Assembly (NCBI GenBank): GCA_002382325.1
Contig: DGAG01000010.1
Location: forward strand, 186,001-250,000
Direction of reading: 5' to 3'
DNA from: Epsilonproteobacteria bacterium UBA4036
Lineage (GTDB): Bacteria; Campylobacterota; Campylobacteria; Campylobacterales; Arcobacteraceae
DNA length: 64,000 nt
Below are positions 40,536-49,603 of this stretch, piece by piece; position 1 is the stretch's first letter, and each line of letters opens with the position of its first letter. The notes beneath the pieces are model-generated. The model saw nothing but the letters and a program-made list of their open reading frames with translations. It did not search any database and was not told the origin of the DNA. Both the position numbers and the translations under genes were made by a program.

Positions 40536-40889
40536 CTACTGTTCAACCTCATAAATTTCTCTACACGGTGTACAGAACTTTGCAAATGGTTTTGCACGTA
40601 ATCTTCCTAATGCAATGGTTTCATCGCACATTTCACAAATCCCATACGTTCCATTGTTGATTCTTTTTAGAGCATCATCAATCTCATTTAACTCTTTAAG
40701 TTGTTGATTGGCAATAATGCCTTCTTTAAAACTGTCGCTGCTGATTTCAGCATAATCAACATCATCGTTGCATTCAGAATTTTTCAAACTATCAATGCTA
40801 TTTCTACTCTCTTGAATATTTTTGGTAATGAGTTCTTTTCGTTTTTCAAGAATCTCTTTAAGCTCTTCAATTTGTTTTCTATTTGCCAA
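40536..40889 (-). CDS. dksA: DksA/TraR-family zinc-finger transcription factor
   Basis: Binds RNA polymerase in the secondary channel and works with ppGpp. From the TTG chosen, the protein has 117 residues: a coiled coil (about 2-60) with DD in ECNDDVDYAE at the tip region, then the C4 zinc finger CEMC...CTPC. The TTG follows GAGGTTTATT at good spacing. Longer forms starting at upstream ATGs would overlap rlmH and add 39 residues unlike DksA. The family in Campylobacterota is of this short type. Confidence 0.85.
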   Translation of the reverse strand: MANRKQIEELKEILEKRKELITKNIQESRNSIDSLKNSECNDDVDYAEISSDSFKEGIIANQQLKELNEIDDALKRINNGTYGICEMCDETIALGRLRAKPFAKFCTPCREIYEVEQ

Positions 40890-40941
40890 AATAAACCTCT
40901 TTTTAAAATTTTGTTGTGGATTATACAGAAATTTTAATAAA

Positions 40942-41400
40942 TTATTTATGATACGGATGGTTATTAAGTATACACAACGCTCTAAAGAGCTGTTCTTGAA
41001 GTACAAGATTAGCGATTTTATGAGCCATTGTCAAGTCACTTAGTGTTACAATAGTATTACATTTTTTTAAAAAATCACGTTCAAAGCCAAAGGCTCCACC
41101 AATAAAAAAATTGATATTGGGTTGATTTTCCAGTAATTTTACAAAACCAAAACTGTCCACTTTTTTGCCCAAAACATCTAACGCTATATTATACCCATTC
41201 ATTAACGGTTCATACACTTCACTGTAAGATTGTTGAGCCTCTTTTTCCCCTATCATTTGAGCTTTGGCTATTTTTTTATTAAAAAGATTAAACGATTCGA
41301 CTTTGGCATATTTAGAGGACATTTTCATAAACTCTTTGGCAATTTTATCAAACTCGTCGTTACTTGTTTTTGCAATGGCATAAATGTTAATTTTAGTCAT
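40942..41400 (-). CDS. rlmH: 23S rRNA pseudouridine-1915 N3-methyltransferase RlmH
   Basis: SPOUT methyltransferase that modifies position 1915 of 23S rRNA. From the ATG chosen the protein has 152 residues, the usual size. Typical segments are INIYAIAKT at the start, FFIGGAFGFERDFLKKC (the SAM knot) and the C-terminal LVLQEQLFRALCILNNHPYHK. Another ATG 12 bases upstream is possible. The start overlaps the end of the thiE-like gene by 8 bases. Confidence 0.9.
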   Translation of the reverse strand: MTKINIYAIAKTSNDEFDKIAKEFMKMSSKYAKVESFNLFNKKIAKAQMIGEKEAQQSYSEVYEPLMNGYNIALDVLGKKVDSFGFVKLLENQPNINFFIGGAFGFERDFLKKCNTIVTLSDLTMAHKIANLVLQEQLFRALCILNNHPYHK

Positions 41401-42019
41401 GGTACAAATCACTGCTTACTACATTAAACGCAATATTAGGAATATGGTCATCAATTTTAACTCCCCCAATAGCACACACAGGGTGTTGGGAGATTTTTGC
41501 CAAATAGCTGATTTTATCGCCTAAAACAGTAGAAACCTCTTTTGTTGATGTATTTTTATACGCCCCCAATCCAATATAATCCAAATCCCACTCATTGGCT
41601 TTTAGAATCTCAATTTCATTGTGCGTTGAAACACCAAAAAGTTTATTGGGATATTTTTTTCTTAACATTTTAAAAAGCAATTTTGGGTCTTGTACTTTAA
41701 TATTTTCCTTTAAAATTCTTACCATATCTTCTTGCCCCAAATGTAAACCATCGGCTGTTTCAAGAAGTTCAATTGCATCATTGATAATAACAGGAATTTC
41801 AACTAAACTTTGCAATAGGGTCAAATGTTTTTTTTGAATTTCAGGTGAATTGTGCTTATCTCTGTATTGCAGAATTTTCACATTGTGACTTTTAACCATT
41901 ATCACAAATTCTTCGAGAGAAATCTTTTTTTTGACCAATGTTTCATAATCACACAAAGCATATAAAGGAGTCTTTGTACTTTCTTGACAAAGAACTCCTT
42001 GAAGGTAGTTTGCCGTCAT
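41393..42019 (-). CDS. thiE: Thiamine-phosphate synthase-like protein
   Basis: A 208-residue ThiE/TenI-superfamily barrel. Recognisable parts are ILQYRDK (substrate pyrophosphate site), INDAIELLETADGLHLGQED, FGVSTHNEIEI, IGLGAYKNTSTKE and PVCAIGGVKID. These match thiamine-phosphate synthase, which joins HMP-PP and HET-P. The motif after IGLG differs from the usual GPxFPTxTK, so a TenI-like non-catalytic relative is possible. It begins at the accD stop (TAATG) and overlaps rlmH. No other thiamine gene is nearby. Confidence 0.78.
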   Translation of the reverse strand: MTANYLQGVLCQESTKTPLYALCDYETLVKKKISLEEFVIMVKSHNVKILQYRDKHNSPEIQKKHLTLLQSLVEIPVIINDAIELLETADGLHLGQEDMVRILKENIKVQDPKLLFKMLRKKYPNKLFGVSTHNEIEILKANEWDLDYIGLGAYKNTSTKEVSTVLGDKISYLAKISQHPVCAIGGVKIDDHIPNIAFNVVSSDLYHD

Positions 42020-42885
42020 TAACTGGCGATATTCTTTTGTGATAAAAGTATCAATAAATCAGAAATGGTTTTTTTCATATCTTTTCTGTTTACTACCATG
42101 TCAATAGAGCCATGTTCCAATAAAAACTCTGCTCGTTGGAACCCTTCGGGTAAATCAGCCCCAATCGTTTGTTTAATCACTCTTTGACCTGCAAATCCTA
42201 CTAAAGCCCCAGGTTCTGCCATAATAATATCTCCCAATAAAGCAAAAGAGGCAGAAACTCCTCCCATGGTTGGATCCGTTAAAACAGAAATATAAGGAAG
42301 ACCTGCTGCGTCGAGTTTTTTAAGTGCCGCAGATGTTTTTGCCATTTGCATTAAAGCAAAAGTACTTTCTTGCATTCTTGCCCCTCCAGAAGCAGAGATA
42401 ATCACCACACCCTGCTTTTTCTCAATGGCTCGATCAATGGCACGTACAATTTTCTCACCCTCAACGCTCCCTAAACTTCCTCCCATAAAAGAGAAGTCAA
42501 AAATGGCAATTTGAGCAGAAACTCCATTGATTTTACACTCACCACTGACCACAGAAGAGCTTCGATTGGTTTTACTTAATGCTTCATCCAATCTTTTTTT
42601 ATACGATTTTTTATCCACAAATTTCAAAGGATCCGTTGGTTTTAATGTCGAATCGTATTCAACAAAACTTCCTTCATCACACAGAATTTCAATTCTTCTT
42701 TGTGCGCCAATTCTCATATGAAAATTGCATTTAGGACAAATATTATTTTGATTCTCCACCTCTTTAAAAAACATCAAAGCATTACACTCTGGGCATTTTA
42801 CCCAGTGGCTTGGAGCATCTTTGGTTGTGGGTCTCTCTTTTTTTGTTTCAAATTTAATTTTCTTAAATAGATTTTTTAAATCCAT
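42019..42885 (-). CDS. accD: Acetyl-CoA carboxylase carboxyltransferase subunit beta
   Basis: Transfers the carboxyl group from biotin to acetyl-CoA in fatty acid synthesis, together with AccA. The 288-residue protein has an N-terminal C4 zinc ribbon (C31, C34, C50, C53) and the crotonase-like carboxyltransferase fold with SASGGARMQES, LTDPTMGGVSASFA and GFAGQRVI. It overlaps the next gene by one base and lies 18 bases after metK. Confidence 0.96.
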   Translation of the reverse strand: MDLKNLFKKIKFETKKERPTTKDAPSHWVKCPECNALMFFKEVENQNNICPKCNFHMRIGAQRRIEILCDEGSFVEYDSTLKPTDPLKFVDKKSYKKRLDEALSKTNRSSSVVSGECKINGVSAQIAIFDFSFMGGSLGSVEGEKIVRAIDRAIEKKQGVVIISASGGARMQESTFALMQMAKTSAALKKLDAAGLPYISVLTDPTMGGVSASFALLGDIIMAEPGALVGFAGQRVIKQTIGADLPEGFQRAEFLLEHGSIDMVVNRKDMKKTISDLLILLSQKNIAS

Positions 42886-42903
42886 ACTGAATCCTTATTC
42901 TGT

Positions 42904-44115
42904 TTATTTTAGTGCTTCGAATTTATCCAATTCATCAAGTTTTTCCCAAGGGTAATCGCTTTGTCCCACTTGTCCTCGACTGGCAACATCGGCATAAAGG
43001 AAAGTATCGGCACTTGGTTTATCCAAGTTGAATTTTTTTGTAATCCATCGTGGCGTTAAACTGAAAGTTTTGCTCACAAACTCTGATAATTCATCGTCAT
43101 TTTTAATGGTATACGTTCCACACGTATCGACACACACCGATGTTGGTCGAGCAACTCCAATGGCATATGAGATTTGTACGTTACATTTTTTTGCCAATCC
43201 TGCAGCAACAATGTGTTTTGCAATCCAACGTGCCGCATACAATCCACTTCGGTCCACTTTCGTATAATCTTTAGAACTTTGAGCTCCTCCACCAATAGGT
43301 GCATATCCACCAAATGAATCAACAATCAGTTTTCGCCCCGTTAATCCACTGTCGTGCAACGATGAGTGATTGACATATCGTCCTGTTGGATTGATATGAA
43401 TAATCGTTGTTTTTGGGTCATACAAATGTGTAGGAAGTCCCGTATCATCAATGAGTCCTTGAATTAAACTTCTGACTTCTTTAATGTCCATACCTTCTGT
43501 ACTTGGCGCACTTACGACAATGGTATGAATCTTTTGTGGGTTACAATTTTCAAAATTCTCTTTTGTTCCATAGTCAATCGTAACTTGTGTTTTAATATCC
43601 ACTCCGAGTTTATGGTTATGAGCTAAAGCATAGTGATACACTTTATCGCATAACATTCGAGCGTATGTGATGGCTGCTGGCATATAATCAGCTGTTTCAC
43701 TTGAAGCAAAACCAAACATAATTCCTTGGTCACCTGCTCCTATTTCTCCGTCTTCTTGATCAACACCTTGATTAATATCAGGGCTTTGTTGATTTAACAA
43801 TACTTGAACTTTAACATCATCTGGGTGTAAGCATTGTTCTTTTGTAAACGCACTCTTCCCATCATATCCAATTTTTGCCAATGCATCTTTTACAATTTTT
43901 TCATAATCTTTGGTACTTAAATTTGCATTGGATTTTACTTCTCCACCAATAACCACATGTTTTCCAGCAACAAATACTTCCGAAGCAACTCGTGAGTTAC
44001 TGTCTTCAATAATCAATCTGTCAACAATACTGTCTGCGATAATATCCGCACATTTGTCAGGGTGTCCTGGGCTTACGACTTCTGAAGTAAATAAATACTC
44101 TTTTTTGTTTTCCAT
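42904..44115 (-). CDS. metK: S-adenosylmethionine synthase
   Basis: Makes SAM from methionine and ATP. From the ATG after GAGGAAAACAAAG the protein has 403 residues, with FTSEVVSPGHPDKCADIIADS at its start written here as FTSEVV plus GHPDKCADII, then GAGDQGIMFG, and the phosphate/metal loops IGGGAQSSKDYTKVDRS and DSFGGYAPIGGG. An upstream ATG 39 bases earlier has no ribosome binding site. The region before the start contains three near-identical copies of ATGGAAAAC, suggesting slippage duplication. It lies between glmS and accD on the minus strand. Confidence 0.95.
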   Translation of the reverse strand: MENKKEYLFTSEVVSPGHPDKCADIIADSIVDRLIIEDSNSRVASEVFVAGKHVVIGGEVKSNANLSTKDYEKIVKDALAKIGYDGKSAFTKEQCLHPDDVKVQVLLNQQSPDINQGVDQEDGEIGAGDQGIMFGFASSETADYMPAAITYARMLCDKVYHYALAHNHKLGVDIKTQVTIDYGTKENFENCNPQKIHTIVVSAPSTEGMDIKEVRSLIQGLIDDTGLPTHLYDPKTTIIHINPTGRYVNHSSLHDSGLTGRKLIVDSFGGYAPIGGGAQSSKDYTKVDRSGLYAARWIAKHIVAAGLAKKCNVQISYAIGVARPTSVCVDTCGTYTIKNDDELSEFVSKTFSLTPRWITKKFNLDKPSADTFLYADVASRGQVGQSDYPWEKLDELDKFEALK

Positions 44116-44214
44116 CTTTGTTTTCCTCGTAGGTTTTCCATTTTTGTTTTCCATTATTTTTAATTACATTTTGTTTGTTGCGTCAAAAAAATAACAAATT
44201 CACAATAATATTAA

Positions 44215-44231
44215 AATAGCTTAAGGCTATT
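44215..44231 (-). terminator. Short hairpin at the glmS stop
   Basis: AATAGC / GCTATT with loop TTAAG; the TAG stop lies in one arm. A U-rich stretch (TTTTAATATTATTG) follows on the minus strand, so this may be a weak terminator. Confidence 0.4.
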
Positions 44232-46035
44232 CGACTGTAACTGATTTTGCCAAGTTTCTTGGCATATCAACATCATTTCCTAATCGTACAGAAATTTCCA
44301 TTGAAAATAACTGCAATACCACCAACATTTCAAAAAACTCTAACATATAGTGATTTTTTAAATTGGTTGGGATAAAATCATCCGCAAGCTCAAAACTTAA
44401 AGGCGAAATCGCACAAATCGTGCTGTCTCTTGCACTTAACTCCTCAACATTGCTCTTTATTTTATCATAAAGTAAATTTTGAGGCATTAAAGCAATCGTA
44501 AAAAGTTCTGGGTCTGCCAATGCAATAGGACCGTGTTTCATCTCACCTGCAGGGTATCCTTCTGCATGCAAGTATGAAATTTCTTTTAATTTTAAGGCTC
44601 CTTCTAAAGCCAATGGGAAAAAGACATCTCGTCCAATAAAGAAAAAACCATGACCATGCAAATAGCGTTTTGACAAACGTTTTGTTCTTTCATGTACACT
44701 GTTAGTGACTAATAATGCACTGGGAACTTCACGCAACGCATGAATCTCATTTTGCAAGGTTTGAGTATCAATACTCTTTTTATATTTGGCAAAATACAAT
44801 GCCAACATCCATAAAACCACTACTTGTGTAGAGAATGCTTTGGTACTTGCTACCCCTTTTTCAATCCCTGCTCGTGTTAGAATAGCATAATCGGCAACTC
44901 TTGTCATTGATGAGTTATCAACATTACACACCACAATTGATTTTAAGCCATTTTTCTTTGCCATTTTTAGGGCTTCTAAGGTATCTGCTGTTTCACCGCT
45001 TTGAGAAATAACAATAAACAATGTGTCGTTGCTTAAGAGTGGCTCTTTATAACGAAATTCACTCGCAATCTCAACACTGCATTTGACTTTTGCCAATCGT
45101 TCAAACAAATATGAAGCGGTCAATCCTGCATGATACGACGTTCCACACGCGCAAATTTTTATTTCACGAATACCTTCCATAAGGGAAGCATTCAATTCAT
45201 CAAAGGCAATGGAATTATCAAAAATTCTTCCCAACATCGTGTCACTGACGACATTGGATTGTTCATAAATCTCTTTTTCCATAAAAAACCGAAAGCCCTC
45301 TTTTTGGGCAAACTGTTTTGAAGTGGGCAAACTGCTCCATGATACCAATGCTTCATTAAAAAAAACAATTCCCTCTTTTGAAGCCACTCCCCCAAAACCA
45401 TCTTCTAAATAGACCACTTCACTGCAAAGTCCAATTAAAGGAGCATCGGAAGAGGCAAATAAAACTTCATTTTCATTGTTTCCTCGTGCCACAATTAAAG
45501 GTGAGCCATGTTTAAAGAAGTAGATGCTATGAGGACACGCTTTTGAAATCAGCAAAATAGAGTAAGCCCCCTCAAGTCGTTTAATGGTTGATTGAAACGC
45601 TTGGGTACAATCATTGAATTGGTTTTGATAATACTCAAACAGATGAACAATGACTTCTGTGTCGGTTTGAGAGACAAATTTATGCCCATGAGAGAGTAAC
45701 TCTTCTTTGAGTTCTTTGTAGTTTTCAATGATACCATTATGCACCACATAAGAGTATTCTCCTAAATGCGGATGAGCATTCAGTTCAGTTGGTTTTCCAT
45801 GCGTTGCCCATCGTGTATGCCCTATTCCTAAATCATATGAGGCGCATAAATTAGAGTGTTGGATTTTTTCTTCAAGGTTAGAGAGTTTCCCCAAGGCTTT
45901 ATACACGGAAATTTTTTCACAGTTCAATAAAGCAATCCCCGCTGAATCGTACCCTCGATATTCCAGCTCTTTTAAGCCATCCAGTAAAATATCAACAGTT
46001 TTTTGCTTACCGATATAACCGACAATTCCACACAT
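44227..46035 (-). CDS. glmS: Glutamine-fructose-6-phosphate aminotransferase
   Basis: Makes glucosamine 6-phosphate, the entry to peptidoglycan and LPS sugars. The 602-residue protein begins MCGIVGYIG, so the N-terminal cysteine nucleophile is exposed after methionine removal. The glutaminase domain has GHTRWATHGKPT, and the two SIS domains carry CGTSYHAG, ISQSGETADT and the C-terminal LAKSVTVE. A GAAGGTAAA site precedes the ATG. No glmS ribozyme-like structure is expected or seen. Confidence 0.96.
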   Translation of the reverse strand: MCGIVGYIGKQKTVDILLDGLKELEYRGYDSAGIALLNCEKISVYKALGKLSNLEEKIQHSNLCASYDLGIGHTRWATHGKPTELNAHPHLGEYSYVVHNGIIENYKELKEELLSHGHKFVSQTDTEVIVHLFEYYQNQFNDCTQAFQSTIKRLEGAYSILLISKACPHSIYFFKHGSPLIVARGNNENEVLFASSDAPLIGLCSEVVYLEDGFGGVASKEGIVFFNEALVSWSSLPTSKQFAQKEGFRFFMEKEIYEQSNVVSDTMLGRIFDNSIAFDELNASLMEGIREIKICACGTSYHAGLTASYLFERLAKVKCSVEIASEFRYKEPLLSNDTLFIVISQSGETADTLEALKMAKKNGLKSIVVCNVDNSSMTRVADYAILTRAGIEKGVASTKAFSTQVVVLWMLALYFAKYKKSIDTQTLQNEIHALREVPSALLVTNSVHERTKRLSKRYLHGHGFFFIGRDVFFPLALEGALKLKEISYLHAEGYPAGEMKHGPIALADPELFTIALMPQNLLYDKIKSNVEELSARDSTICAISPLSFELADDFIPTNLKNHYMLEFFEMLVVLQLFSMEISVRLGNDVDMPRNLAKSVTVE

Positions 46036-46191
46036 ATGGGTTTACCTTCAAATATATTTTTGTGGGTATTGTAGTTAATTTTTACTAAAAAGGGGCTTTC
46101 AAATAAATTCAATAATTTTACAAAAATTCATACTATTTTCATATTTGAAGATTATACTTTCATAAATATACATACTAAATAAGGAAACCTT

Positions 46192-48408
46192 ATGTTAAAG
46201 AATATGAAAATAAAAAGCAAATTGCTTATGTTAGCAGCTTTTAGCATTTTTTGTTTGCTGTCACTTATACTCCTCAATGAGAGAACCATCCACAATCTAA
46301 TGCATTTAAATGAGATAAAAATGAGTGTGGAACAACTTGAATCTAGAATTTTAGGGTTAAGAAAACAGGAGAAAGATTTTTTACTTCGAAAAGAGTTAAA
46401 ATATAAAGACAACTTTGATAAAATAGTCACAGACATCAATAAAGATGTGCAATTCATTGAAAGTTTTTATATACAAAATAGTGTTGAAACAAAAGAAATT
46501 GAATCGTTTAAACTCATAATTCAATCCTATCAAAATTACTTTGACCAATTGGTAAATATTCAACAACTTATTGGATTAACACATGAAAATGGACTTTATG
46601 GAAGCTTGAGACAAAGTGTTCACAAAGTTCAAGAGGGTGCAAAAGAGACAAATAACTTTGAACTTTTGTCGAAAATATACGAATTGCGAAAAGAAGAAAA
46701 AGATTTTATGTTGCGAAGTGATTTAAAATATGTTGAGAGTTTCACATCTAAAATCAATACTCTTCTTCAAGTAAATTCAGTCCCAGATATACTTAAACAA
46801 TATCTTCAAGAATATAAAAAAGATTTTTTAGCATTGGTTGACAAAATGACAGAACTTGGTTTAAAAAGTGATTTAGGAATTAATGGTCAAATGCGTGAAA
46901 CCATTCACCAAACAGAAGACAGAATCCAAAATCTTGTCGATGAAATCGATACCTATATAGTTGCTTCTACGAAACAAACTGAAACCATAAATTTAGTTGT
47001 GTCTGCTCTTATTATCTTGATTATCTTTCTTTTTATCCTTTATATATCAAGAAATATCAACCAACTACTCACCAATTTTCAAGAAGGGCTTTTAACCTTT
47101 TTTAAATATTTAAATAAAGAAGAAGCCGAAGCTAAATTAATCCCAATAGTCAGTAAGGATGAATTTGGAATTATGGCGGGTGTAGTCAATGAAAACATAG
47201 AAAAAATTCAAGTAGGCTTATTAAAAGATAATGAAGCTGTTAATGAAGCTTTAAATGTTGTTGAACAAGCTATTAAAGGTCACTTAGATGTACGCTTACA
47301 CAAAGTTGCCAATAATCCAGAGCTCAAAGCCTTGTCAGATGCATTAAATAAAATGCTCAATGGAATAAAACACAATGTTGACTCTATTTCTAAAGTTCTT
47401 AAAGAATTCAGTAATTATAAATTTATTAATACAATTGATGATAATGGTTTAGAAGGGGATATGCTCGAATTAATTAAAAGTGTTAACTTTTTAACCAAAG
47501 AGATTTCTGATTTACTCAAAACCTCTTTAACCATTGGAATAACACTGGATGATGCATCGAATAAATTAATTAACAATGTAGAAAAACTTAACCAATCTTC
47601 CAATGAAGCTGCTGCTTCTTTAGAAGAGACAGCTGCTGCGTTAGAAGAAATTACAAGTACCATCGTAAATAATTCGGATAATGTAACAAAGATGAGTCAC
47701 TTTGCTCAAGAGTTAACACAATCAGCGAAAAATGGACAAGCCTTAGCACAAAATACGACAACAGCTATGGATGAAATCACTGAACAAGTTTCAGCCATCA
47801 GTGAAGCCATAACGGTCATTGACCAAATTGCATTTCAAACCAATATTCTATCACTCAATGCTGCTGTTGAAGCAGCCACTGCAGGTGAAGCTGGAAAAGG
47901 GTTTGCTGTTGTTGCACAAGAGGTGAGGAACCTTGCTTCAAGAAGTGCGGAAGCAGCTAGAGAGATTAAAACCTTAGTAGAAAATGCAACAAGTAAAACA
48001 GCTCAAGGTAAAACAATAAGTGCAAATATGATTGAAGGGTATAAAGGATTATTGGAAAACATTAATCAGTCAACACAAATGATTGTAGAAATTACCAATG
48101 CAAGTAAAGAGCAAGAAGCGGGCATTACTCAAATCAATGATGCTGTTACTCAATTAGATCAACAAACTCAACAAAATGCTTCCATTGCTAGTCAAACTCA
48201 TGATATTGCTATGCAAACCGATACGATTGCAAAAGATATTGTTGCTGATGCCAATAAAAAAGAGTTTATTGGTAAAAATGAAGCCTCTATTGCCAAAGGT
48301 CATACAACTTCAAAAACTAAAGATACTCAAAGAGTCAAAAAAGACGAGAACATCTCCTCAACAAATCAACAAGTTACTTCAAAAGAAACCATATGGGAAA
48401 CATTCTAA
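46192..48408 (+). CDS. Methyl-accepting chemotaxis protein with HBM-type sensor and WETF tail
   Basis: A 738-residue chemoreceptor. A transmembrane helix (about 9-28) and a second (266-286) enclose a long, all-helical periplasmic domain. That domain has two repeats of LRKQEKDFLLRKELKY type (about 56-71 and 165-180) and GLYGSLRQSVHKVQE / GINGQMRETIHQTE, the marks of a helical bimodular (HBM) sensor like Pseudomonas McpS. HAMP-like and signalling regions follow, with the hairpin tip IDQIAFQTNILSLNAAVEAA. The protein ends in IWETF, close to the NWETF pentapeptide that tethers CheR/CheB in E. coli. Ligands of HBM domains include TCA intermediates and acetate; the ligand here is unknown. Confidence 0.92.
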   Translation: MLKNMKIKSKLLMLAAFSIFCLLSLILLNERTIHNLMHLNEIKMSVEQLESRILGLRKQEKDFLLRKELKYKDNFDKIVTDINKDVQFIESFYIQNSVETKEIESFKLIIQSYQNYFDQLVNIQQLIGLTHENGLYGSLRQSVHKVQEGAKETNNFELLSKIYELRKEEKDFMLRSDLKYVESFTSKINTLLQVNSVPDILKQYLQEYKKDFLALVDKMTELGLKSDLGINGQMRETIHQTEDRIQNLVDEIDTYIVASTKQTETINLVVSALIILIIFLFILYISRNINQLLTNFQEGLLTFFKYLNKEEAEAKLIPIVSKDEFGIMAGVVNENIEKIQVGLLKDNEAVNEALNVVEQAIKGHLDVRLHKVANNPELKALSDALNKMLNGIKHNVDSISKVLKEFSNYKFINTIDDNGLEGDMLELIKSVNFLTKEISDLLKTSLTIGITLDDASNKLINNVEKLNQSSNEAAASLEETAAALEEITSTIVNNSDNVTKMSHFAQELTQSAKNGQALAQNTTTAMDEITEQVSAISEAITVIDQIAFQTNILSLNAAVEAATAGEAGKGFAVVAQEVRNLASRSAEAAREIKTLVENATSKTAQGKTISANMIEGYKGLLENINQSTQMIVEITNASKEQEAGITQINDAVTQLDQQTQQNASIASQTHDIAMQTDTIAKDIVADANKKEFIGKNEASIAKGHTTSKTKDTQRVKKDENISSTNQQVTSKETIWETF

Positions 48409-48432
48409 AGCTGAACTAAATAGTTCAGCTTT
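48407..48432 (+). terminator. Terminator of the chemoreceptor gene
   Basis: An 11-bp stem (AAAGCTGAACT / AGTTCAGCTTT, loop AAAT) that begins within the stop codon, followed by ATATTTAAAC. Confidence 0.65.
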
Positions 48433-48640
48433 ATATTTAAACACAGCAATTCACACTTGCGAAGTGCCATAATAACCTCTTCCTTTCTTGTGTAATATAT
48501 ATTCATATTTTTCACTCTTATCATATTGTCAATCACCATACAAGCTTTTCAAAAAAGACTCTCTAAGTTAAAACAAAAAAATATAGATTATAGATTCAAC
48601 TTCCCTTAGATAGACATACTTAGTCATTTTTAGAGAAATT

Positions 48641-49405
48641 TTATATAATATTTTTAGATTTTAAGGCTTTGTAAACTATCTCTTTTCTTAAATTTAACTC
48701 TTCTCTTTTTATATCACCATTTAAAGCAAAGAAATATATTTTATTATTACTTTTTAGATAACCTACATACCAACCAATACTGCCATCCCATCCACTTTTT
48801 GCTTTAATTATAAAATGTTCATTTTTATCTACTGTTAAAATATCTTTTACGATGTCAATGTTCTTTTGAGCAATAGGAAGGTTTTCATTGTAAAGTTTTT
48901 TTAAAAAATCTATTTGTTCAAAGGCAGATATTTTTAAATCTCCATTTAACCAAAAAGATGATTTATCTTTACCCACAGTTTTATTTCCATAGTTAAATTT
49001 TAAAAGATACTCCACATATTTTTCTTTTGAAATTTTTTGAGTAAATTGCTTATAACACCAAACGCAACTTATTGAAATTGCTGATTGTAATGTTTGATTC
49101 TTATTCCAAAAATCAAATTCCCGGTTTACTCCATCCCATTTTATAACATCATTTTTTGATGTAACTAAGTTTTCATTCAATGCTATTAAAGTATGAGGAA
49201 TTTTAAAAGTAGAAGCAGAAGAAAATCTTTTATCAGCTCTTTTTGGATTATATACATAAAGTTCATCACTTTTTAGTGTAGTTATTACTAAGGTTCCATT
49301 AATATTAAAATCTTTAAAAATCTTTTCAAATGATTTATCATTACCATTTAATAAAGTAATACCTAAAAATAACAAACTTAAAAATCTAATCATTTTATTA
49401 TCCAT
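48641..49405 (-). CDS. Class D (OXA-type) beta-lactamase
   Basis: Periplasmic serine enzyme that hydrolyses penicillins and related drugs. The 254-residue protein has an N-terminal signal peptide (about 5-22) and all class D motifs: S65-T-F-K68 with the carbamylatable lysine, S113-C-V, Y139-G-N141, W152 in the omega loop and K203-S-G205. OXA enzymes are common as chromosomal genes in Arcobacter-like bacteria. It stands alone between the chemoreceptor and groEL. The gene has no mobile element beside it, and its spectrum cannot be read from the sequence. Confidence 0.9.
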   Translation of the reverse strand: MDNKMIRFLSLLFLGITLLNGNDKSFEKIFKDFNINGTLVITTLKSDELYVYNPKRADKRFSSASTFKIPHTLIALNENLVTSKNDVIKWDGVNREFDFWNKNQTLQSAISISCVWCYKQFTQKISKEKYVEYLLKFNYGNKTVGKDKSSFWLNGDLKISAFEQIDFLKKLYNENLPIAQKNIDIVKDILTVDKNEHFIIKAKSGWDGSIGWYVGYLKSNNKIYFFALNGDIKREELNLRKEIVYKALKSKNII

Positions 49406-49542
49406 TTACTTTTTTGTATTTTATCAAAAACAAACTCTTAGAAGGGTGAGAAAATTTACATTCCTACAATAAATGGGACTAAAGTAGATAAACGTAGTCA
49501 TAGTTGGACAACTGTGGCTAGGAAATGATAAAGAAATAAAAA

Positions 49543-49570
49543 TCCGTACCTCTTTTAAAAGAGGTACGGA
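49543..49570 (-). terminator. Terminator of groES-groEL
   Basis: A perfect 28-bp palindrome (TCCGTACCTC arms, TTTTAAAA at the centre) lies 33 bases after the groEL stop. On the minus strand it is followed by TTTTTATTTC, a proper intrinsic terminator. Confidence 0.9.
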
Positions 49571-49603
49571 AGATAGACATAATTTGACTTAATTTGATAA
49601 CTG

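Noticed and set aside
41401..41412. Alternative rlmH start four codons upstream
   Set aside because: It lacks a ribosome binding site and adds residues not seen in the family, though it cannot be fully excluded.
46036..46191. glmS ribozyme upstream of glmS
   Set aside because: The short AT-rich gap has no ribozyme core, and the element is a Firmicutes feature.
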